Assembly: GCF_963667045.1 (NCBI RefSeq)
Contig: NZ_OY762934.1
Span: 4,532,501 to 4,596,500 of the forward strand
Length of the DNA: 64,000 bases
From: an uncultured Cohaesibacter sp.
GTDB lineage: Bacteria; Pseudomonadota; Alphaproteobacteria; Rhizobiales; Cohaesibacteraceae
Direction: 5' to 3'
Part shown: in pieces, positions 23,883 to 35,389 of the stretch
Layout: the number at the start of each line of letters is the position of its first letter
How positions within the stretch are numbered: the stretch's first letter is position 1
Position numbers and translations under genes: made by a program
The notes under the pieces: model-generated
What the model was told of the DNA's origin: nothing
The model's database searches: none
The model's input: only the letters and a program-made list of their open reading frames with translations

Positions 23883-25325
23883 TTAGATGCCGCCCAGACC
23901 GTCACTGCCAACAAAGGCGATGCGCAGCATGTTGGTTGCGCCCGGGGTGCCCAGAGGCACGCCAGCGGTGATGATCACGCGCTGACCCGGCTTTGCCAGA
24001 CCAACCTTGTAGGAGGTGCTGCAGGCGCGGTCGACCATTTCGTCCAGAATGCCGGTTTCCTCGGATACAACGCAGTGCAGGCCCCAGACCAGAGCCAGAC
24101 GACGGGCCGTACCGATGATCGGGCTGATGGCGACGATCGGCGTCTGCGGCCGTTCGCGGGCGGCGCGAAGGCCGGTGGTGCCCGAAGAGGTGTAGCAAAC
24201 GATGGTGGCCAGGTGTAGCGTTTCGGCGATCTGACGGGCAGCGGCCGAAATGGCGTCTGCACCGGTTGCTTCCGGCTCTGCGCGCTGGGCGTAGATGATG
24301 TTGGTGTAATAAGGATCGCGTTCCACTTCCTCGGCGATGCGGTTCATCATCGCAACAGCCTCGAGCGGATAGTCACCAGCTGCGGATTCAGCCGACAGCA
24401 TGACGGCGTCAGCACCTTCGAACACGGCAGTGGCAACGTCGGAAGCTTCGGCGCGGGTCGGCATCGGCGAGTTGATCATCGATTCCAGCATCTGGGTGGC
24501 AACGACCACCGGCTTGCCAGCCTGACGGGCTGCACGGGTGATCTGCTTCTGGATGCCGGGAACCTTTTCCAGCGGCATTTCAACGCCAAGGTCGCCACGG
24601 GCAACCATGATGGCGTCGGAAAGCTCGATGATCTCGTGAATGCGTTCGACGGCCTGCGGCTTTTCGATTTTGGAGAGGATGCCGGTGCGGCCACGGGACA
24701 GCTTGCGCACTTCGGCAACGTCTTCTGGACGCTGAACGAAGGACAGGGCGATCCAGTCCACTTCAGCGTCAACGGCTGCGTCGAGGTCGGCTCGGTCCTT
24801 CGGCGTCAGAGCCGAGAAGGACAGGGTCGAATCCGGGAAGCTGATGCCCTTGCGGTTGGAGATCGGGCCACCGGTGACGACTTCCGTGTGGATGGCGTCT
24901 GCGGTGGTGCCAACGGTTCTCAGGCGAACCTTGCCATCGTCAAGCAGCAGGATGTCGCCTTCCTTGACGGAGCCGAAAATTTCAGGATGCGGCAGCTGAA
25001 CGCGGGTGGTGTCACCCGGCTTGTCCGAGCTGTCGAGTGAAAAGCGGGAGCCGTTGACCAAATCAACCTTGGTGTCGGCGAAGATGCCCAAACGCAGTTT
25101 CGGGCCCTGAAGGTCGGCCAGAATGCCGATCGGGCGTCCAACTTCCTTTTCAACTTCGCGGATCAGGCGCACGCGGCTACGCAGCGTTTCGTGATCGGAG
25201 TGGCTCATGTTGATGCGGAAAACATCGGCGCCAGCCAGGAAGAGTTGCTTGATTTGTTCCTTCTTTTCTGAAGCCGGGCCCAGAGTGGCCAGGATTTTTA
25301 CTTTCCGGTTGCGTCTTACAGTCAC
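23883..25325 (-). CDS. pyk: Pyruvate kinase
   Basis: A 480-residue glycolytic enzyme that converts phosphoenolpyruvate and ADP to pyruvate and ATP. The family landmarks are RNRKVKILATLGPAS, GADVFRINMSHS, ILADLQGPKLRLG, ISKIEKPQAVE-type LSKIEKPQAVERI, IMVARGDLGVEMPLE, and VATQMLESMI...PTRAEASDVA with the potassium and Mg sites. The C-domain is complete. The start is GTG at 25325 (VTVRRNRKVK) with AGGGAAAC upstream. It lies 10 bases after the DUF1036 gene, an association often seen in alphaproteobacteria, and ends at a bidirectional terminator. Confidence 0.97.
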   Translation of the reverse strand: MTVRRNRKVKILATLGPASEKKEQIKQLFLAGADVFRINMSHSDHETLRSRVRLIREVEKEVGRPIGILADLQGPKLRLGIFADTKVDLVNGSRFSLDSSDKPGDTTRVQLPHPEIFGSVKEGDILLLDDGKVRLRTVGTTADAIHTEVVTGGPISNRKGISFPDSTLSFSALTPKDRADLDAAVDAEVDWIALSFVQRPEDVAEVRKLSRGRTGILSKIEKPQAVERIHEIIELSDAIMVARGDLGVEMPLEKVPGIQKQITRAARQAGKPVVVATQMLESMINSPMPTRAEASDVATAVFEGADAVMLSAESAAGDYPLEAVAMMNRIAEEVERDPYYTNIIYAQRAEPEATGADAISAAARQIAETLHLATIVCYTSSGTTGLRAARERPQTPIVAISPIIGTARRLALVWGLHCVVSEETGILDEMVDRACSTSYKVGLAKPGQRVIITAGVPLGTPGATNMLRIAFVGSDGLGGI

Positions 25326-25335
25326 GACAGTTTCC

Positions 25336-25794
25336 CTATTCTTGTTCGGTCAATTGAACCGTATAATCTTGTTTTCCGGCGGTATCGATCTCGAAAAAGC
25401 CGGTGCGTTCAAATCCTCTTGCAACGCATTCCTGTGTCCCTTTGATCTTGAACTCCAGATCCTGGGTACACATGAATGAATCACCGTTCCACTGACCGCC
25501 CTTGTCGTAGTCTATGGCGTGAACGAGATAGCGCGTTTTAACGAGCAGGCCCTTGAGCACCGTCTCGCATTGGTTGGGGTCCAGATTCCACCAGCCCTCG
25601 CTGATCCATTCGTCCTTCAACTCATATCCGATGGCCAGGCCAACAGTACTGCCAGTCTTGTTGCAGACGCGCAGGTCAGCCGCGGCGTTCATGCTGCCGG
25701 CCATCAGGAACGTTATGGTCAGAGCCAATTCCTTGCCATGAAAAGAAGCAAGGCATCGGGCAATAGTCTTTGCTTTTTGATTCCAGTTAAACAT
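25336..25794 (-). CDS. DUF1036-domain protein, probably exported
   Basis: A 152-residue protein with the DUF1036 pattern: ADLRVCNKTGSTVGLAIGYELKDEWISEGWWNLDPNQC (given in part), then KTRYLVHAIDYDKGGQWNG and FMCTQDLEF.IKGT..C..RGFERTGFFEIDTG-like. Conserved cysteines (CNKT, QCET, MCTQ, ECVA) suggest disulfides. A hydrophobic stretch LALTITFLMAGSMNAAA precedes the domain, so it is likely secreted to the periplasm. The start is uncertain: ATG 25794 is chosen, but a TTG at 25863 or codons closer to the signal are possible. The function is unknown. It is in an operon with pyk. Confidence 0.8.
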   Translation of the reverse strand: MFNWNQKAKTIARCLASFHGKELALTITFLMAGSMNAAADLRVCNKTGSTVGLAIGYELKDEWISEGWWNLDPNQCETVLKGLLVKTRYLVHAIDYDKGGQWNGDSFMCTQDLEFKIKGTQECVARGFERTGFFEIDTAGKQDYTVQLTEQE

Positions 25795-26528
25795 CGGGCT
25801 CGGTATCGTCTTTTTTTCTAGGAGAGCCGCCAACTGTTTCGCGTTTCGTGCATCTATTGTCAATGTTTATATTCTACATAAGTTGAATTTTTTTGACACG
25901 ATGAAGAGGGAGTTATCCAGCTCTTTGTCTGTTGTTCTACTTGATGGCCTGTTCTTGAAGAAAGGCAGGTTGTCGAGGATTCGGCGGTCCGGTGTTCGGT
26001 CTCCATTTGCAGATGCCATGGTCGCCTCAGGTTGCCGAAGACAAGCATCTGAGTAGCCATGAAAGGTGTCGGTATTATGACTTGGGAGCCCGCGATATGG
26101 TAGGGTGCAAAAGGGGCGAACAGGTTGCGTCTTTCGTCTTATGCGCGCGGCGTGGTACAAGGCGACTTTCCCTGCGGGAAAACGCGGATTTGGCAAATTC
26201 ACCCCTTGTTCCTCGGCGCTCGCTGACTATGATGGGCGTCTGCATCGAGAAGGCGCCAGTGCGAGGCCCCTGGAGGCGGGTGCAGGGCGGAAAGCCCGGG
26301 CCTGCCGTCCATGATTTCCGTCGTGCGACGGCCCTTTGTCCGTATCAGTGCCGAGCGTGTCTGATATGTGGATGTCGGATCGACGAGCGCCTTCGGGCTT
26401 GATGCTGCCATAATGGGCGGCGTTAATCTTGTCGCAATAGAATTTGGTTAGAGAGCGGTTAATGTGAATCCGGTCTGCCCTGCCCAGGGGCGGAATGATG
26501 GCTTCAGAACCCAAACGTGGAGTAGGGA
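25795..26528. other. 734-bp gap between the DUF1036 gene and gapR
   Basis: No well-supported gene was found. One 50-codon minus-strand frame (25867-26019, ATG after CTGAGGCGACC) is possible but weak. A CtrA-like half-site pair lies before gapR. The middle (26040-26340) is GC-rich and unstructured as far as I can see. Confidence 0.4.
26448..26462. promoter_or_regulatory. CtrA-like motif upstream of gapR (weak)
   Basis: TTAG-N7-TTAA resembles the CtrA consensus TTAA-N7-TTAA with one mismatch, 67 bases before the gapR start. A chance match is quite possible. Confidence 0.3.
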
Positions 26529-26786
26529 ATGTCTAATACTGGTGGTGTCGCCGCAGATCAGTTGCGCGCTTTTGTGGAGCGTATCGAACGACTGGAAGAA
26601 GAGAAAAAGGCGATTTCGGACGATATCAAGGACGTCTATGCAGAAGCCAAGGGCAACGGCTATGATGTCAAGGTGATGCGGCAGATTGTCCGCATGCGCA
26701 AGCAGGACAGCAATGAGCGGATGGAAATGGAAGCTCTGCTGGATCTTTATCTGCATGCTCTGGGCATGGCTCCGAGTGCTGAATAA
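26529..26786 (+). CDS. gapR: GapR nucleoid-associated protein (DUF2312)
   Basis: An 85-residue DNA-binding protein that clamps overtwisted (AT-rich, positively supercoiled) DNA ahead of forks and polymerases in alphaproteobacteria. The coiled-coil core [23 protein letters not shown], then [27 protein letters not shown] is diagnostic. The length matches GapR (about 89 residues in Caulobacter). The start ATG at 26529 follows GTAGGGA. The C-terminus ([11 protein letters not shown]) forms the tetramer helix. It is followed by a Nudix gene 86 bases downstream. Confidence 0.95.
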   Translation: MSNTGGVAADQLRAFVERIERLEEEKKAISDDIKDVYAEAKGNGYDVKVMRQIVRMRKQDSNERMEMEALLDLYLHALGMAPSAE

Positions 26787-26872
26787 GCTAATCTTGTGGC
26801 CGGCTTTTCGGGGTCGGCCGCTTCTTGCCGCTTCTTGTCTTTCCCGCGTCCTTTACGCTGGCGTCCAGTCTC

Positions 26873-27313
26873 ATGAATGACAATCAAAAGCAAAAGCCTG
26901 TGGTTGCTGTGCTCAGCCTTGTGGTCAGGGAGCGCAAGGTTTTGCTCGTCAAACGAGCCAACCCGCCCGATGCGGGTAAATGGGGCTTTCCCGGTGGCAA
27001 GGTCGAGTTTGGCGAGACCCTGCAAATGGCTGCCCAGCGGGAATTGTTCGAGGAAACCGGCGTCCGTGGGCGGGCAGACCGGATCCTGACGACGCTTGAA
27101 ACCTTCTCCAAGGGCCAGTCCGGCCGTTTGCAGTTCCACTATGTGCTGATCGCGGTCCTGTGTGAATGGCAGGAAGGCGAGGCGGTTGCCGGTGACGATG
27201 CGCTGGAAGCTGCCTGGTATGATGCTGACGATCTGCCGTGGTACGATCTGGCCACCAGTGAAGATGTGCCCCGTGTGGCGCAGATGGCCTTCGACGCTGT
27301 GCTTGAAGCCTGA
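26873..27313 (+). CDS. Nudix hydrolase
   Basis: A 146-residue Nudix-fold pyrophosphohydrolase with a complete Nudix box: GKVEFGE, then REL.EETGV (G-x5-E-x7-RE-U-x-EE-x-G-U). The substrate could be an ADP-sugar, NADH-type compound or oxidised nucleotide; the sequence VLLVKRANPPDAGKWGFPGG resembles ADP-ribose or MutT-like members. The start ATG at 26873 (NDNQKQK) is chosen because the conserved strand VVAVLSLVVRERKVLLVKR begins a few residues later. Any upstream extension is hydrophobic and unsupported. Confidence 0.9.
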   Translation: MNDNQKQKPVVAVLSLVVRERKVLLVKRANPPDAGKWGFPGGKVEFGETLQMAAQRELFEETGVRGRADRILTTLETFSKGQSGRLQFHYVLIAVLCEWQEGEAVAGDDALEAAWYDADDLPWYDLATSEDVPRVAQMAFDAVLEA

Positions 27314-27462
27314 TCCTGTCCAGATCTTCTTTTCTTTCAAGACCATTGCCGTTGGTGCCTTGCTTGCGAAGCCTTTTGTGTGACAAAGGCGCGGCTGCCG
27401 CCTGTTCATCGAAATGGTGGATAGCAGGGGATGATCGCTCTTGTGTTTTGAAACCTTATGTC

Positions 27463-27478
27463 ATAAAGATATCTTTAT
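27463..27478. promoter_or_regulatory. 16-bp palindrome, operator candidate of the ArsR-methyltransferase regulator
   Basis: ATAAAGAT-ATCTTTAT is perfectly symmetric, ending 17 bases before the ATG at 27496. A further ATATCTTT overlaps it on the right. Position and symmetry fit autoregulation by the ArsR-type protein. Confidence 0.65.
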
Positions 27479-27495
27479 ATCTTTGAGGTGATCAT

Positions 27496-28497
27496 ATGCT
27501 GTCGTTGGATGAAATCGTCGGATTGTTGAAAGCGAGCGGGGAACCTACCCGTCTGCGCCTGTTGGCGTTGCTTGCCGAAGGGGATCTGTCGGTCAAGGAT
27601 CTGACGGCCATTCTGCATCAGAGCCAGCCACGCATTTCCCGTCATCTGAAGCTGCTTTATGAATCCGGTCTTGTCGAGCGTCTGCCCGAAGGGGCGTGGG
27701 TCTACTATTGCCTGACACGGGACGAGGCCAAGGGCGATCTGATTTCGGCAACGCTGCGGCATCTCGACCGCGATGACGCAATGATCGTGCGCGATCTTGA
27801 GAGACTGCGTCAGATCAAGGAAGCCAATGCCCAGCAGGCGGCGGATTATTTCCGCCAGAATGCGGAGCGGTGGGACGAGCTGCGGGTTCTGCATGTGCCC
27901 GAGAGTGCGGTTGAACAGGCCGTGCTGGAGACACTCGGCGATCGGCCTATCAGGCAGTTGCTCGACCTTGGGACGGGAACCGGCAGCATCCTGTCGTTGT
28001 TGGCCGACCGCTGTCGCGATGGGCTGGGGCTGGATGCAAACCGCTCGATGCTGGCGGTGGCCCGGTCCCGTCTGGATGGTCCTAACCATGGCCATCTGCA
28101 TGTGCAGCAGGGGGATCTTCTGGATCTGGCGACCCTTGACCGCAAGTTCGATCTGATCACCATTCATCAGGTGTTGCATTATCTGGACGACCCGTCCACC
28201 GCCCTGCAGGAAGCAGGGAGGGTTTTGTTGCCTGGCGGGCGCATCCTTGTCGTCGATTTTGCCCCACACGATCACGAGTTTTTACGAAAGGACCACGCGC
28301 ACCGGCGGTTGGGATTCTCCCATGATGCCATGCGCCGCTGGATGCATGACGCCGGGTTCGAGGTGACCGTTGCACGGGATCTGGAACCGACAGGGCTGGA
28401 ATGCAACCAGCACGACGATGCCCTGACCGTCTCGATCTGGCTTGCCCAGAAACCGGCCGAAAAGCCGGACGTGTCGATGGACGAACAAACCGATTGA
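27496..28497 (+). CDS. ArsR-family regulator fused to a SAM-dependent methyltransferase domain
   Basis: A 333-residue two-domain protein. Residues 1-80 are an ArsR winged helix (LLKASGEPTRLRLLALLAEG, then LTAILHQSQPRISRHLKLL) without obvious metal-binding cysteines. Residues about 115-320 are a class I methyltransferase fold with motif I LLDLGTGTGSIL (155-166), LGLDANRSMLAVAR and an LPGGRILVVDF strand. The next genes are metF and metH, so the methyltransferase domain probably senses S-adenosylmethionine or S-adenosylhomocysteine (as in the SahR type of methionine regulators). The start ATG at 27496 has GAGGTG upstream. Confidence 0.88.
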   Translation: MLSLDEIVGLLKASGEPTRLRLLALLAEGDLSVKDLTAILHQSQPRISRHLKLLYESGLVERLPEGAWVYYCLTRDEAKGDLISATLRHLDRDDAMIVRDLERLRQIKEANAQQAADYFRQNAERWDELRVLHVPESAVEQAVLETLGDRPIRQLLDLGTGTGSILSLLADRCRDGLGLDANRSMLAVARSRLDGPNHGHLHVQQGDLLDLATLDRKFDLITIHQVLHYLDDPSTALQEAGRVLLPGGRILVVDFAPHDHEFLRKDHAHRRLGFSHDAMRRWMHDAGFEVTVARDLEPTGLECNQHDDALTVSIWLAQKPAEKPDVSMDEQTD

Positions 28498-28585
28498 GGC
28501 TGCTGCTCCGCAGGTGCCTTCCCAACGCTGAAACAACGCGGCGCTCTGCCTCCCGGAGATGACCTGCGTGAATGAGAGAAAAACA

Positions 28586-29485
28586 ATGATCCACAATGCA
28601 GAACGCAGCGGTCGCCGCAGCAAGGAAACGCACAAGCTGAATATCTCCTTCGAATTCTTTCCGCCAAAGACGCCGAAGATGGAAGAGAGCTTGTGGTCCA
28701 GCGTCGAGCGTCTGGCTCCCTTGCGTCCCGAATTCGTGTCCGTGACCTATGGGGCTGGCGGTTCTACCCGTGAGCGCACCCATGCCACGGTCAAGCGCAT
28801 CATCACCGAGGCCGGGATTCCGGCGGCGGCGCATCTGACATGCGTCAGCGCCACCCGCGAGGATGTCGACGCTGTGATCCGTTCCTACGCCGAAATCGGC
28901 GTCAAGCATATCGTGGCCCTGCGCGGCGATCCGGCAGCCGGTATCGGCGAGAAATACGTGCCCCACGAAGGCGGCTACATCAATGCGGCCGATCTGGTGG
29001 CTGGCATCAAGCGGATCGGCGATTTCGAGGTTTCCGTTTCCGCCTATCCGGAAAAGCACCCGGAAAGCCCTGACTTTGCAACCGACATCGAGATGCTGCG
29101 CCAGAAGGTGGATGCCGGGGCAACCCGTGCGATCACGCAATTCTTCTTCGACAATGACCTCTATGAAGCCTATGTTGAACGGGTTCGCCGGGCCGGGATC
29201 TTCATTCCCATCGTGCCGGGCATCCTGCCGATCCACAGCTTCACGCAGGTTGCCGGTTTCGCGGGCAAGGCCGGGGCGAGCGTGCCGCAATGGCTGGCAA
29301 ACCGGTTTGAAGGTCTGGAAGATGATCCCGAGACCCATCGTCTGGTGGCCGCTGCCGTTGCCGCCGAACAGGTTGAGGACCTGCGCTCGCGCGGGGTGGA
29401 TGATTTTCATTTCTATACGATGAACCGTGCCAACCTGTGCTATGCGATCTGCCACATGCTCGGCATGCGGCCGGTCAAGGCCTAG
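28586..29485 (+). CDS. metF: Methylenetetrahydrofolate reductase
   Basis: A 299-residue TIM-barrel flavoenzyme that reduces 5,10-methylene-THF to 5-methyl-THF, the methyl donor for MetH. Landmarks are NISFEFFPPKTPKMEE, FVSVTYGAGGSTRERT, AAHLTCVSATREDVD, HIVALRGDPAAG and AGATRAITQFFFDND. The start is uncertain: ATG 28586 (after GAGAGAAAAACA) gives the usual N-terminus, but ATG 28559 or GTG 28568 are in frame. It sits between the ArsR-methyltransferase gene (88 bases) and metH (146 bases), making one methionine-synthesis operon. Confidence 0.95.
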   Translation: MIHNAERSGRRSKETHKLNISFEFFPPKTPKMEESLWSSVERLAPLRPEFVSVTYGAGGSTRERTHATVKRIITEAGIPAAAHLTCVSATREDVDAVIRSYAEIGVKHIVALRGDPAAGIGEKYVPHEGGYINAADLVAGIKRIGDFEVSVSAYPEKHPESPDFATDIEMLRQKVDAGATRAITQFFFDNDLYEAYVERVRRAGIFIPIVPGILPIHSFTQVAGFAGKAGASVPQWLANRFEGLEDDPETHRLVAAAVAAEQVEDLRSRGVDDFHFYTMNRANLCYAICHMLGMRPVKA

Positions 29486-29631
29486 TGTACCAGTGTACCG
29501 GCGCCGGAGTGCATATCCCGGGGCTGCAGGCCGACTGGCCAAAGCAATCTAGAAAGACCCAATCCCTGTCGGGACCAGTCGAGCGGGCCAGTTGCCCGCT
29601 CCTTCCCGTTGATGTTTAAGGAACCCTGATC
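29486..29631 (+). promoter_or_regulatory. Structured leader between metF and metH
   Basis: The 146-base gap can fold as CGACTGG (29532-29538) pairing with CCAGTCG (29575-29581) around a TCCC-TGTC-GGGA hairpin (29563-29574), followed by GAGCGGG-N7-CCCGCTC (29581-29601). It does not match known SAM, SAH or cobalamin riboswitch cores as far as I can tell. It could be a regulatory leader or a processing signal. Confidence 0.45.
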
Positions 29632-33330
<3,699 letters not shown>

Positions 33331-33407
33331 GGCTTCTCCCGCCGCTTGTGGCGCAGCGCGGTCTTTCCAATTTGAAAGACCTTGCGGGTTTGAAGTATTC
33401 AACAAGT

Positions 33408-33437
33408 AAAAAGACCGGGATTACTCCCGGTCTTTTT
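33408..33437 (+). terminator. metH terminator
   Basis: AAAAAGACCGGG / CCCGGTCTTTTT around ATTACT. A second small hairpin GTCTTTC/GAAAGAC lies just before it at 33361-33380. Confidence 0.92.
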
Positions 33438-34016
33438 GTGCGCAACTAGCGCATAAATCGTGTCTTTTCAAGGGTATGATTAAGACAGCCTCCTACTGCC
33501 TTGCGCAATTGTCGTCGCCTCCTCCTAAATAATTCCGACGACAATAGCAGCAATGAATACAAAGGCCGCACATACAAACATGATGTTCAAAGATTTTACC
33601 ATGTAGTCACTCCTAAAAGCCTTTCCTTCACATGCCAAAGTCTACGGCATCTTTCAGATTTCGCGAAATGAAAAAAATGATGCAACGCGCAGAAAAGCGG
33701 TATTTCATTTGCTGGCGAGTTAATAAACCCTTGTCAGTCCTAGGGTTGGAGGGGGCATCTCTACCATATAAAAACAGGGGATATATGGCATATGTTGCGC
33801 TGCGGCATTCATTAAATTGTCAAAAATGTCCCTCACGGCTTTGCATATGAATTGGTCATATGCCTATTTGGTGGGCTGTTTTGAGGCCAATTTGGCACCG
33901 ATTACCCGCTTAACTGGCTGAGGGTGCCTCCAGCGCGTTACTTGCCGTGATAGATTGGGTTAAGAAGAGTTGGGCCGGAATGCATTAAACGAGCTGCTGA
34001 TAATCGAACGTCTTCC
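33438..34016. other. 579-bp gap after metH holding a short minus-strand membrane ORF
   Basis: Except for the 25-codon ORF at 33525-33602 and a possible 20-codon TTG ORF just downstream of it on the same strand, no gene is convincing. The 33632-33850 plus-strand frame has no ribosome site and odd composition. The region around 33660-33850 is AT-rich and promoter-like for the minus-strand ORF. Confidence 0.45.
33525..33602 (-). CDS. 25-residue single-span membrane microprotein
   Basis: A very short ORF: an MVKSLNI start is followed by a hydrophobic span rich in Phe, Ala, Ile and Val (MFVCAAFVFIAAIVVGII) and a TAG stop. The ribosome site is excellent (TTTTAGGAG, then 7 bases, then ATG at 33602). 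The composition fits one membrane helix with a positive N-terminus facing the cytoplasm. It is not recognised by name. Just past its stop is another strong Shine-Dalgarno (GGAGGAGG) 9 bases before a TTG, opening a possible 20-codon frame. Microproteins of this type often modulate a membrane partner. Confidence 0.6.
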   Translation of the reverse strand: MVKSLNIMFVCAAFVFIAAIVVGII

Positions 34017-35315
34017 TCAGGCTCCGAGATGACGCCTGATTGCACCTTCGAGCCAGTAGGCAATCTGCAAGGTGTGCTGGTCTTGGCCAACCGGACCGAT
34101 GAGCTGAACACCCAGCGGCAGGCCGTCGTCGGTCGAAAGGCCGGTCACGTTGATGCTTGGGGTGCCGAGCAGCGTCCAGATCCGGTTGAATATCGGTGAG
34201 CCGGTGGTGGCAAGTTCGTGCGGGGCCGGTCCCGTCGCCGAGAGGCTGAGCAGGGCATCGATGTCCTCGAACTGTTCGGCGATTTCCCGCCGTGCCGCGT
34301 GGGTACAGATCATGGCTTCGTCATAATCCGACGGGGTGATGGTCTGGGCGAAGTCGAGCGTCTTTTTCAGGAGCGGGCTCAATTGGTCGGGGTGGGCCTC
34401 ATATTCCCATGCCAGCGACTGGGCAGCTTCATAGTCCTGAATGATCTGGTGCGCCTTGAAGGCGCAGAGGAAATGTTCGGTCGGCTCCAGATCAACCACT
34501 TCTGCACCAAAGCGCCTGAGGCTGGTGAGCAGGGCTTCGAACCGCCTGGCATAATCGGGGTCGGCTTCTTGCCATGTCCGGCAGCGGACAACACCCAGCC
34601 GTGGCAGTCTGAACTCGGCCTCGGGATCGACCTTGAGGTTGCGTCCGGTGATGGCCGATGCGGCAAAGGCGCAGTCGGCGACACCGGCGGCAAACAGCCC
34701 GGCGGTGTCGAGGGTCCATGAGAAATCGAGGATACCCACCTTGGGCAGCAGGCCATAGCTCGGCTTGTAGCCTGTGACGCCGCAATAGGACGCCGGGCGG
34801 ATGATCGAACCACCGGTCTGGGTGCCAAAGGCGAGATGGGCCATGCCCGCGGCAACGGCAGCGGCTGAGCCGGAGGAAGAGCCGCCGGGCGTGTGCTCCA
34901 GATTGTGGGGGTTGCGCGTCGGGCCAGGATCCAGAAAGGCAAATTCCGTCGTGGCGGATTTGCCGATCACAGTTCCGCCAGCTTTGCGGGACATGGTAAC
35001 GAGGGCTGCGTCTCTTGCTGGTTCATGGCCGCGATAGATCGGGGAATTATACTCGGTGGGCAGGGTCCGGGTCTCGATGATGTCTTTGATGGCAATGCCG
35101 ATGCCAGCCAGTGGGCCGGTTGCCTTTTCGGCCTGCATGGCGGCGTGACCGTTGATCGAGACGAAGGCGTGAATGTCCTTTTCATGAAGGGCGAGGCGCT
35201 GCAAACAGGCTTCTATGGCTTGGGATGGCGTCACGGTTCCTGCATCAATCGCCTTTAGCGTTTTGAGGAGACTGACCGGGGCGACGAGATCTTTCGCTTG
35301 CGATGCTTCATTCAT
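34017..35315 (-). CDS. Amidase-signature-family amidase
   Basis: A 432-residue amidase of the GatA/amidase-signature family. The catalytic triad is visible: Lys77 (GIAIKDI), cis-Ser within GGSSSGSAA (146-148) and nucleophile Ser170 (TQTGGSIIRPA). It hydrolyses an amide, but no GatB or GatC is adjacent and the C-terminal half is shorter than GatA, so a stand-alone amidase is more likely than the tRNA amidotransferase subunit. The start ATG at 35315 begins MNEASQAKD. It is divergent from the extensin-like gene and appears monocistronic. Confidence 0.88.
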   Translation of the reverse strand: MNEASQAKDLVAPVSLLKTLKAIDAGTVTPSQAIEACLQRLALHEKDIHAFVSINGHAAMQAEKATGPLAGIGIAIKDIIETRTLPTEYNSPIYRGHEPARDAALVTMSRKAGGTVIGKSATTEFAFLDPGPTRNPHNLEHTPGGSSSGSAAAVAAGMAHLAFGTQTGGSIIRPASYCGVTGYKPSYGLLPKVGILDFSWTLDTAGLFAAGVADCAFAASAITGRNLKVDPEAEFRLPRLGVVRCRTWQEADPDYARRFEALLTSLRRFGAEVVDLEPTEHFLCAFKAHQIIQDYEAAQSLAWEYEAHPDQLSPLLKKTLDFAQTITPSDYDEAMICTHAARREIAEQFEDIDALLSLSATGPAPHELATTGSPIFNRIWTLLGTPSINVTGLSTDDGLPLGVQLIGPVGQDQHTLQIAYWLEGAIRRHLGA

Positions 35316-35389
35316 TGCGCTGCCTTTATGTTAACCTTTTCTCTCCAGGATGCTCTTAAATGAATGTGGCTGCAAGCGGGAATCACCTC

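Noticed and set aside
21833-23914. A very long open frame (about 690 codons) on the minus strand opposite the chemoreceptor
   Set aside because: It mirrors the codon pattern of the real plus-strand gene, has Arg/His/Leu-rich composition and shows no known motif. The chemoreceptor has clear domains.
29486-29631. A SAM-II, SAH or cobalamin riboswitch before metH
   Set aside because: I could not find the conserved cores of these RNAs. Only simple hairpins are visible, so it is reported as an unassigned structured gap.
33632-33850. A 72-codon plus-strand frame after metH
   Set aside because: No ribosome site and no protein-like pattern. The AT-rich DNA looks like the upstream region of the minus-strand microprotein.
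34017-35315. Naming the amidase as GatA of the tRNA amidotransferase
   Set aside because: No gatB or gatC is adjacent, and the C-terminal part is shorter than GatA. The catalytic triad is shared by many amidases.
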